From assembly GCA_045629305.1 (NCBI GenBank), contig JAZQQZ010000029.1, positions 1-48,048 on the forward strand: DNA of 48,048 nucleotides. The letters are read 5' to 3'. The position numbers and the translations under genes were made by a program. The notes under the pieces were generated by a model, which did not search any database, had not been told where the DNA came from, and saw only the letters and a list, made by a program, of their open reading frames with translations. Of the stretch, positions 41,879 to 48,048 are shown piece by piece (position 1 is the first letter of the stretch; the number at the start of each line of letters is the position of its first letter). This stretch comes from UBA1227 sp045629305. Its GTDB lineage: Bacteria; Bacillota; Clostridia; Oscillospirales; Acutalibacteraceae.

Positions 41879-42068
41879 ATATAGACATTTCAAAGGAAAC
41901 GAATACGAAGTTCTATATACGGCAAAACATTCTGAGACTCTTGAAGAAATGGTTGTCTATAGAGCGCTTTACGGTGATCACGGCGTTTGGGTTCGACCAG
42001 CATCCATGTGGGACGAAACAATCACGCGTGATGGACAGACCTTCAAGCGCTTCACTAAAATTGATTAA
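41862..42068 (+). CDS. DUF1653 protein
   Basis: A 68-residue protein with the family sequence GKYRHFKGNEYEVLYTAKHS, VVYRALYGDHGVWVRP and FKRF. DUF1653 proteins are small, mostly beta, of unknown function, often fused to or next to other small enzymes. It overlaps the nuclease gene by 17 bases and is followed by a strong terminator. Confidence 0.88.
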   Translation: MVAPGKYRHFKGNEYEVLYTAKHSETLEEMVVYRALYGDHGVWVRPASMWDETITRDGQTFKRFTKID

Positions 42069-42070
42069 CT

Positions 42071-42107
42071 ATAACCACCAGGGTAGAGCACCTGGTGGTT
42101 ATTTTTT
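42071..42107 (+). terminator. Strong terminator after the DUF1653 gene
   Basis: ATAACCACCAGG and CCTGGTGGTTAT around an 8-base loop, followed by TTTTTT. A 12-bp perfect stem. Confidence 0.92.
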
Positions 42108-42161
42108 ATATATTTCATAGGAGGGAAAATAGTTCTTTACTTTATACGCATTCTGTGATAA

Positions 42162-42191
42162 AATTATACAAAATAAAAATTTTGTATAATT
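42162..42191. promoter_or_regulatory. Palindrome overlapping a -10 element before the recombinase
   Basis: AATTATACAAAA, six-base gap, TTTTGTATAATT: a 12-bp perfect inverted repeat. TATAAT at 42185-42190 is inside the right arm, so the palindrome could be an operator or simply a mirrored promoter. A purine-rich AAGAGGAG follows at 42192-42199 but no start codon does. The remaining leader to 42351 has no feature I recognise. Confidence 0.5.
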
Positions 42192-42351
42192 AAGAGGAGT
42201 AAGAAAACATAAAAATAGCCTAATATAGCGGTTTTTCCCACTTCTCATCGAAATCCATTATTTTCTCTATTTTGACGACTCATTTGTAGCCACTCAGTTT
42301 TTTCTACCCTATGCAACCATCATTTCAAATATTTCTATAGGATGTGATATT

Positions 42352-43344
42352 TTGATTACTCGTGCTGACTACTCAGATTTCCCAGAGATCTTAATTGAGT
42401 TCTTAAATTACATGGATGCTATTAAGAACCGTTCGAAACTTACAATTTCAGAATACGCTACCGACCTTAGGACCTTTTTTAGATTTATGAAATTCTATAA
42501 AGGTCTTGCAACTTTTACAAATGATGAAGAGTTTAATCAGATTCCAATAAAAGACATCGATGAAGACTTTGTTAAAAATATAACAATTACAGACGCTTAC
42601 GCTTTTCTAGCATATTGCAAAGATGAACGTGGAAATTCCGCAAGAACAAGAGCTCGTAAAGTAAGTACTATAAGAGACTTTTTTAAATTCTGTAAAGTAC
42701 AGAAAGGTATTGTCAAAGTCAATCCAATGGAGCAGCTTGACTCCCCTAAGCTCAAGCAAACTTTGCCAAAATACCTAACACTTGAGGAAGCAACAGATTT
42801 ACTCCGCAACTCATTTGAAGGACCTAACAAAGAGCGAGATTTTGCTATAATTACGTTGTTTCTTAACTGCGGAATGCGTCTTTCAGAGCTCGTAGGTCTT
42901 AATTATACGGATATTCGTGAGGATAATACTATCAAAGTTACTGGTAAAGGTAATAAAGAACGTACAATCTACTTAAATGAAGCCTGTATAGCCGCTATAA
43001 ATGGTTATATGAGAGTAAGACCGAATGACGGTGTTAAAGATAAAGACGCGCTGTTCCTGAGCAACAGAAAACAGCGCATCAGTCCGAAGACAGTCCAGCA
43101 CATTGTCTATCAAGCACTTGATAGAGCCGGGCTGGACGGATATTCAACTCACAAGTTGCGCCACACGGCCGCAACACTTATGTATCAATATGGTGATACC
43201 GATATTTTGGTCCTGAAAGAGATTCTAGGCCACGAAAACGTTGGAACCACTCAGATATATACCCATATAGTAAATGACCAATTAAAGGCCGCTACAGACA
43301 ACAATCCGCTTAACAAGGCGAAAATAAAGAAAGACCCTGACTAA
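42352..43344 (+). CDS. XerC/XerD-like tyrosine recombinase, intact
   Basis: A 330-residue site-specific recombinase. The SAM-like N-terminal domain includes EFLNYMDAIKNRSKLTISEY. The catalytic set is complete: Arg176 (GMRLSEL), Lys199 (GKGNKERT), His267 and Arg270 (HKLRH), His294 (LGHENVG) and Tyr303 (QIYTH). XerC/D resolve chromosome dimers at dif; a mobile-element integrase is the alternative. The start is TTG with AGGATG upstream, since the first ATG would remove conserved residues. It has a long leader (about 240 bases) with a palindrome. It is unlike the defective copy at 2-397 and is convergent with the histidine kinase. Confidence 0.92.
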   Translation: MITRADYSDFPEILIEFLNYMDAIKNRSKLTISEYATDLRTFFRFMKFYKGLATFTNDEEFNQIPIKDIDEDFVKNITITDAYAFLAYCKDERGNSARTRARKVSTIRDFFKFCKVQKGIVKVNPMEQLDSPKLKQTLPKYLTLEEATDLLRNSFEGPNKERDFAIITLFLNCGMRLSELVGLNYTDIREDNTIKVTGKGNKERTIYLNEACIAAINGYMRVRPNDGVKDKDALFLSNRKQRISPKTVQHIVYQALDRAGLDGYSTHKLRHTAATLMYQYGDTDILVLKEILGHENVGTTQIYTHIVNDQLKAATDNNPLNKAKIKKDPD

Positions 43345-43357
43345 AAAAGTCAGGGTC
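43333..43357. terminator. Bidirectional terminator between recombinase and kinase
   Basis: GACCCTGACT, AAAAA loop, AGTCAGGGTC, with A/T-rich flanks on both sides. It overlaps the end of the recombinase gene and should stop both convergent genes. Confidence 0.85.
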
Positions 43358-43362
43358 AAAAT

Positions 43363-45900
43363 TTATTTAACAAATTTTAGAAGTGTCTTCTTCAGCATTG
43401 ATATATCAATTGGCTTTGCCAAATGATCATTCATTCCACAGTCGAATGCTTTCTGTTTATCTTCTTCGAAAGCATTTGCTGTCATGGCAATAATTGGAAC
43501 CTTATCAACATTCGGTACATCTTTAAGTGTACGGATTGTTGTGGTCGCTTTATAGCCATCCATAATTGGCATTTGAATGTCCATCAGAATCACATCATAG
43601 TAAAGGGCGTCGTCGAGGCCTTTAATGATGTCGACGGCCTCTGTGCCGTCGCACGCCTCGTCGACTATAAGTCCCTCATCAAGAAGCGTATCCTTCGCGA
43701 TCTCGCGGTTGAGCTCGTTGTCCTCAACGAGCAAGATACGCTTGCCCTCGAGGGACGCCTTAGCATAGACGGCATTGTTAAGTGCCTTCTCCCCTTCGGA
43801 CTCATTCGAATAATTGAAAGTGATTTCAACAGTAACCTTAGTTCCTTTTCCGAGTTCACTCTCAACGGAGATAGTACCATACATAAGGTCTACGAGAGAC
43901 TTCGTGATTGCCATACCAAGTCCTGTGCCCTGGATACCACTTGTAGTAGAGGTCTGTTCTCTTGAGAAGGATTCGAAAATACGCTTCTGATACTCCTCAG
44001 ACATACCGATACCGTTATCCTCTACGACACAGATGTACTTAGAAGAATCATCTGTCTCATTTGGTTCCTCAGAGATTGAGAATGTAACGTATCCACCGGA
44101 TTTAGTATACTTAATTGAGTTACTTACAATATTCATGAAAATACGCGAGAGACGAAGCTCATCACAGAGAATATTGTCGTGTTCACAGTTGTAGTTCAAA
44201 GTGAAATCGATATTCTTTTCCTGAGCTGTGAAAAGATATATATCGAAGAATTTCTTCGTAAGTTCATGGAGATTATGAGGCTTCTCATCAAGTACAACAT
44301 TACCGCTTTCGATACGGCTCATATCAAGAATATCATTGATAAGATTAAGAAGCTGATTACTTGAAGATTCTACCTTGGTAAGATAATCAGAAACTTTCTT
44401 GCCATCATCGATATATTTCTTAGCCATGTTGGTGAAACCAACAATGGCATTCATAGGTGTACGAATATCGTGGCTCATAGCGAAGAGGAATTCTGACTTG
44501 GCCTTATTTGCCGCCTCAGCGCGGTCAATGGCGTTGTGAAGACTCTCTTCATATTCTTTATCCTTACGGATTTCCTCATCCTTATCGGCAAATGTGAATG
44601 CAACGAAATGAGGCGGAACATCAATATCCTCTGTCTTTACAAAACGTATTTCGCAATATTTTCCTGAAAGATTTGCGAAATAAAAAGTGATTGTTTTCTT
44701 ATTGCGAAGCTCTTTCTTAATATTAGAAAGTGCAAGATTTTCTTTCATCTCAGCTTGATACTCATCAGATATGAAATTCTCAATATAAGCATCACTTGCT
44801 TCAGAGTATTTTGTTATATTGTCGAACTTGTTTCCAAGATTCTTTGCCATCTCTTCATCGACACTATATCTCTCATAGTTGTCCTCGTCGACATTTATAA
44901 GATAAAGTGCCTGGTACTCAGATGCAAGAGTTACAAGAAGGTCATGTGACTGACGAACTTCGATACTCTGCTTCTCAATGATTTCAGATTTTAGTTCAAG
45001 TTCACGATTTACCTTATCTTCGATTACCCTACGGTACTCAACATAGATAAGGCCTGCGAAGAATGAAATTATAATTGTTGCAATAGCAGCAATAGTATAA
45101 TTCACCCTATCGTTTGCTGAATAGTAAGGGGCTGCATATACTACCCATTCGCTTCCATAGATATTTTTCTCAACCTTAGACACTCCAAAAGTTGTGGAGT
45201 TATCTTTAAATTTAGCTTTAGTTTCGCAAATAGTTTCCTCTGCACCAGTTGAAGAATTAACCTTGCAGATTTTACATACATATCCGTGGGAATCAAGAGT
45301 CTCATCAAGACTCTCTTCAACTTCAGCGAATACATTGTCTACATCAATATCAATTGTAGCGACGCCCCAATATGTCTTTTCTCCATCATCGTTTTCAAGA
45401 TATATTGGGAGACGACCCGAAAGAAGTTTCTCATTACTTACAATATAGAAAGAATTCTTCAAAGAAGCATCTTTAAATTCTTGAAAATCTTGATCGGCAC
45501 TATAACTCTTTCCATAGAGATAAGAATTGCCCCTATAAGGATAGACATAGTTTATCTTGCTATCTTTAGCAAAAGTAAGATATTTAATATCACTATCATC
45601 ACTCAACATACGCTTAGCAATCTTATCAAATGAGCTATCAGCGTTATGACTATCTATATAAGCTATATATTCCTCCATAACGTGGAGGTTATTAAAGCTA
45701 GATGAAAGCGATGAATCAATTGTATTGATTACGGTTGTAGCATAAGATTCAACTTTTTTAATCTGGTTGTTTTTAAAATAAAGTGTGCCAATTAAGATAA
45801 TAAGGATGCAGATACCTACACTTATCAAGAAAACCGAGATAAATGTGATGTTAAGAATATACTTTTTTAAGAAATCTTTAAATGATTTTTTCTTATCCAT
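43363..45900 (-). CDS. Hybrid sensor histidine kinase with receiver domain
   Basis: An 845-residue membrane sensor. One helix near residues 14-36 and a second near 263-285 enclose an extracellular Cache-like sensor. A coiled coil and PAS-like segment lead to the HisKA domain with His477 in SHDIRTPMNAIVG. The ATPase has NIVSNSIKYTKSGG, DNGIGMSEEYQ and GTGLGMAI. The C-terminal receiver has Asp774 in DVILMDIQMPIMDG. No Hpt domain, output protein or response regulator lies beside it, so its downstream partner is elsewhere. AAAGGTG precedes the ATG. Likely signals to an unlinked regulator. Confidence 0.93.
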   Translation of the reverse strand: MDKKKSFKDFLKKYILNITFISVFLISVGICILIILIGTLYFKNNQIKKVESYATTVINTIDSSLSSSFNNLHVMEEYIAYIDSHNADSSFDKIAKRMLSDDSDIKYLTFAKDSKINYVYPYRGNSYLYGKSYSADQDFQEFKDASLKNSFYIVSNEKLLSGRLPIYLENDDGEKTYWGVATIDIDVDNVFAEVEESLDETLDSHGYVCKICKVNSSTGAEETICETKAKFKDNSTTFGVSKVEKNIYGSEWVVYAAPYYSANDRVNYTIAAIATIIISFFAGLIYVEYRRVIEDKVNRELELKSEIIEKQSIEVRQSHDLLVTLASEYQALYLINVDEDNYERYSVDEEMAKNLGNKFDNITKYSEASDAYIENFISDEYQAEMKENLALSNIKKELRNKKTITFYFANLSGKYCEIRFVKTEDIDVPPHFVAFTFADKDEEIRKDKEYEESLHNAIDRAEAANKAKSEFLFAMSHDIRTPMNAIVGFTNMAKKYIDDGKKVSDYLTKVESSSNQLLNLINDILDMSRIESGNVVLDEKPHNLHELTKKFFDIYLFTAQEKNIDFTLNYNCEHDNILCDELRLSRIFMNIVSNSIKYTKSGGYVTFSISEEPNETDDSSKYICVVEDNGIGMSEEYQKRIFESFSREQTSTTSGIQGTGLGMAITKSLVDLMYGTISVESELGKGTKVTVEITFNYSNESEGEKALNNAVYAKASLEGKRILLVEDNELNREIAKDTLLDEGLIVDEACDGTEAVDIIKGLDDALYYDVILMDIQMPIMDGYKATTTIRTLKDVPNVDKVPIIAMTANAFEEDKQKAFDCGMNDHLAKPIDISMLKKTLLKFVK

Positions 45901-45924
45901 ATTGCACCTTTATAAATGCACGAA

Positions 45925-45948
45925 AACCAGTGTGAAAACACACTGGTT
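45925..45948 (-). terminator. Terminator after yajC
   Basis: Read leftward: AACCAGTGTG, TTTT loop, CACACTGGTT, then TTCG. A 10-bp perfect stem, six bases past the yajC stop; the T-run is short. It separates yajC from the kinase. Confidence 0.8.
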
Positions 45949-45954
45949 CATAAA

Positions 45955-46353
45955 TTATTTCTTTTTCTTTGCTGCTGCAGCTTCTTGTGCTGCCTTAACC
46001 TTAGCAGCCTTAAGTTCCTCTGCCTTCTTATCAGCTGTGATGTTCTTCGCAATAGCTGACTTTGTAAAGCGAAGTTTAGTTCTGTCAGCGCCAGTTTCAA
46101 TATCAACTGACTCGTCTTTTACTGTAACAACCTTACCGATAACGCCACCGATTGTAAGTACTTCGTCACCGATCTTAATTGTATCTCTCATATTCTGCTC
46201 AGCCTGCTGATTCTTCTTATCCTTACGTGTAAGAAGGAACATGTAACCGATAATGAATACGAGGAAAATTACCATAAACAAAAATGAACCGCCACCAGTT
46301 TCTGTAGCACCACTTTGTGCAGCGGTTGAAGACATAGCAAGTAAAGTATCCAT
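45955..46353 (-). CDS. yajC: Preprotein translocase subunit YajC
   Basis: A 132-residue inner-membrane protein. One helix (FLFMVIFLVFIIGYMFLLTR) is followed by DKKNQQAEQNMRDTIKIGDE, TIGGVIGKVVTVKDE and a Lys/Ala-rich tail. YajC joins SecDF in protein export. The tail of AAAKKKK type is longer than in E. coli. TACGGAGG precedes the ATG. The order queA, tgt, yajC is widely conserved, and yajC is followed by its own terminator; secD/secF do not lie in this window. Confidence 0.93.
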   Translation of the reverse strand: MDTLLAMSSTAAQSGATETGGGSFLFMVIFLVFIIGYMFLLTRKDKKNQQAEQNMRDTIKIGDEVLTIGGVIGKVVTVKDESVDIETGADRTKLRFTKSAIAKNITADKKAEELKAAKVKAAQEAAAAKKKK

Positions 46354-46395
46354 AAAATCCTCCGTATATTATATATATGTAACTATTTTAACACA

Positions 46396-47526
46396 TTAAA
46401 TTCTAGTGTCAAGAAGGTCGACATACTTGTCGTGGAACTCCTGGTACCTTCCCTCCTCTATCGCCTGCCTTATTTCTACCATTAAATTGTTGTAGAAATA
46501 AAGGTTATGCTGTACGCAGAGGCGCATGCCGAGCATTTCCTTTGCCTTGAGAAGGTGCCTGATATAGGCACGGGAATGCGAACGGCATGTTGGGCAATCG
46601 CAATGCGGATCTATAGGCTGCTCGTCACGTTCGTACTTGGCATTATTGAGATTAATAATGCCATCCCACGTGAAGAGCTGGCCGTGGCGCGCATTGCGCG
46701 AAGGCATAACGCAGTCGAAGAGATCGACACCGCGATATACAGCTTCAATGATATTGCCTGGTGTACCAACACCCATAAGATAGCGAATCTTGTCGCGCGG
46801 TGCTACCTCGTTCACTGCGGTGATGATGCGATACATGTCCTCCTTCGGCTCGCCGACGGCAAGACCGCCGATAGCGTAGCCATCGAGGTCCAGTTTCGCA
46901 ATCTCCTCCATGTGTTTCACACGGAGGTCATCATAGGTACAACCCTGATTTATACCGAAGAGCATCTGCTCTTTATTGATAGTGTCATACTGAGAATTGA
47001 GACGCTCCATCTCCTCCTTGCAACGGATGAGCCAGCGTGTAGTTCTCTCACAAGATTCCTTGGCGTAATTATATGGAGCGGGATTCTCGACACACTCATC
47101 AAATGCCATAGCGATAGTACTTCCGAGGTTCGACTGAATTCTCATAGACTCCTCTGGGCCCATGAAAATATGAGCACCATCGATATGAGAATTGAACTCA
47201 ACTCCCTCCTCTTTAATCTTGCGAAGTTTCGCAAGTGAGAAGACTTGGAATCCACCTGAATCGGTCAAGATAGGACCGTTCCAACCAGTGAATTTATGGA
47301 GACCGCCGAGGTCACGAATGAGTTCGTCGCCAGGTCTCACATGGAGATGATATGTATTGCAGAGCATGACCTGGCAGCCGACGTTTACAAGGTCGTCGGC
47401 CTCAAGACCGCCTTTAATGGCGCCACATGTTGCAACATTTTGAAAGGCCGGGGTCTGCACTGTGCCATGAGGCGTTACGAACTCGCCTCTGCGTGCCTCC
47501 CCATCAGTTTTCAATAGTGTGTACAT
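46396..47526 (-). CDS. tgt: tRNA-guanine transglycosylase
   Basis: A 376-residue enzyme that exchanges guanine-34 for preQ1 in tRNA anticodons, in queuosine synthesis. It has TDSGGFQVFSL, the GFQVF region, VDLFDCVMPSRNARHGQ with the nucleophilic Asp, and the zinc site CDCPTCRSHSRAYIRH. AAAGGAAG precedes the ATG. queA lies 12 bases upstream and yajC 42 bases downstream. Full length for the family. Confidence 0.97.
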   Translation of the reverse strand: MYTLLKTDGEARRGEFVTPHGTVQTPAFQNVATCGAIKGGLEADDLVNVGCQVMLCNTYHLHVRPGDELIRDLGGLHKFTGWNGPILTDSGGFQVFSLAKLRKIKEEGVEFNSHIDGAHIFMGPEESMRIQSNLGSTIAMAFDECVENPAPYNYAKESCERTTRWLIRCKEEMERLNSQYDTINKEQMLFGINQGCTYDDLRVKHMEEIAKLDLDGYAIGGLAVGEPKEDMYRIITAVNEVAPRDKIRYLMGVGTPGNIIEAVYRGVDLFDCVMPSRNARHGQLFTWDGIINLNNAKYERDEQPIDPHCDCPTCRSHSRAYIRHLLKAKEMLGMRLCVQHNLYFYNNLMVEIRQAIEEGRYQEFHDKYVDLLDTRI

Positions 47527-47538
47527 ATCTTACTTCCT

Positions 47539-48048
47539 TTATGAAATCATCATAGAATCGCCGAATGAGAAGAATCTGTATTTCTCCGCAACGGCTGTAT
47601 TATAAGCATTCATCGTATTGTCATAACCCATGAATGCTGATACAAGCATAATCAAAGTGCTCTCTGGTAAATGGAAATTAGTTATAAGAGCATCTATACA
47701 TTTGAACTCGAATCCTGGGTAGATGAATATCTCTGTCCAGTCCTCGTCGGCAACGATTTCACCGTTGTGCTTTAAAGCAACGGATTCTAATGTACGACAG
47801 GAAGTCGTACCCACAGAGATTATTCTGCCGCCATTTTTCTTCGTATCGTTTATAAGCTTTGCAGTCTCCTCTGTCACCCAGTAATGCTCACTATGCATCT
47901 TATGCTTGGTGACATCGTCGACCTTAACAGGTCTAAATGTACCGAGTCCAACATGGAGAGTTACATAGCCAATATTCACGCCCATAGAGCGGATCTTCTC
48001 CATAAGTTCTGGAGTGAAATGAAGACCAGCAGTTGGAGCTGCGGCAGA
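47539..48048 (-). CDS. queA: S-adenosylmethionine:tRNA ribosyltransferase-isomerase, 3' part
   Basis: The C-terminal 169 residues of QueA, cut by the right window edge. The frame continues with AAAPTAGLHFTPEL before the first Met inside the window, then YVTLHVGLGTFRPV, MHSEHYWV, VGTTSCRTLE and FHLPESTLIMLVSAFMG. QueA makes epoxyqueuosine from preQ1-tRNA, the step after Tgt. The stop lies 12 bases before tgt, so they are one operon. The ATG at 48003 is internal and is not the start. Confidence 0.96.
   Translation of the reverse strand, partial: SAAAPTAGLHFTPELMEKIRSMGVNIGYVTLHVGLGTFRPVKVDDVTKHKMHSEHYWVTEETAKLINDTKKNGGRIISVGTTSCRTLESVALKHNGEIVADEDWTEIFIYPGFEFKCIDALITNFHLPESTLIMLVSAFMGYDNTMNAYNTAVAEKYRFFSFGDSMMIS

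Noticed and set aside
42162..42191. Palindrome before the recombinase as a dif or attachment site
   Set aside because: Arms are purely A/T-rich and overlap a promoter-like TATAAT; there is no resemblance to a dif core that I can see.
46507..47238. A 243-residue antisense frame inside tgt
   Set aside because: Fully within a conserved enzyme gene on the other strand, with no ribosome site or recognisable domain.
1..48048. tRNA, rRNA or intact insertion sequences
   Set aside because: No tRNA-like cloverleaf, rRNA or complete transposase was recognised by eye; a dedicated scan would be more sensitive.

Overview
The window looks like chromosomal DNA of a low-to-mid GC, anaerobic member of the Clostridia (Firmicutes). 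The evidence is gene content and order: class III fructose-bisphosphatase, HemZ-type radical-SAM coproporphyrinogen enzyme, a bifunctional Rel protein, an ECF vitamin transporter with a B12 riboswitch, a flippase-HU-RqcP-DivIC-S1 cluster resembling the yabM-yabR region of Bacillus, YajC-Tgt-QueA, strong AGGAGG ribosome sites, and intrinsic terminators between units. The sporulation genes yabP and yabQ, normally between rqcP and divIC, are absent, which hints at a non-sporing lineage (inference).

Region 1 (1-5130) is an accessory island. It opens with the 3' end of an integrase whose catalytic tyrosine codon reads Thr. Two palindromic sites in mirror orientation (423-444 and 693-714) follow, with gene debris between them. 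Then comes an apparent operon: an SPFH protein with two zinc ribbons, a four-helix membrane protein, a DUF1413-like small protein, and a zinc-ribbon/CFI-box protein. A separate gene with an Rx4H (HEPN-like) motif follows. The island ends in a broken TnpV-like transposon gene. The SPFH operon is the best candidate here for a poorly described system, perhaps membrane stress or defence, but its function is inferred only from domains and context.

Region 2 (5200-8640) has two overlapping CNNM/CBS (CorC-like) membrane proteins divergent from an RluA-type pseudouridine synthase. Region 3 (8640-15080) is a probable corrinoid locus. Two tandem uroporphyrinogen-decarboxylase-like (MtaA/CmuA type) genes and a small protein run leftward. 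Divergently, a cobalamin riboswitch with a terminator controls EcfT, a fused double EcfA ATPase, an S component and a DUF4430 lipoprotein. DUF4430 resembles the C-terminal domain of animal transcobalamin and intrinsic factor, so the set reads as a B12-capture and uptake system.

Region 4 (15200-43350) is a long rightward block of housekeeping genes: a CofE-like ligase, uvrB-uvrA, a 51-residue membrane peptide, fbp, recJ-rel-MBL-hemZ-uridine-kinase-like-flippase, hup, rqcP, divIC, an S1 protein, an orphan fumarase alpha subunit, an RNA methyltransferase, a lipid kinase, radA, and small stress or regulatory genes (PC4-like, cupin, Nudix, phosphatase, nuclease, DUF1653). An intact XerC/D-like recombinase ends the block. 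Region 5 (43360-48048) runs leftward: a hybrid sensor histidine kinase, yajC, tgt and the 3' part of queA, cut by the window edge.
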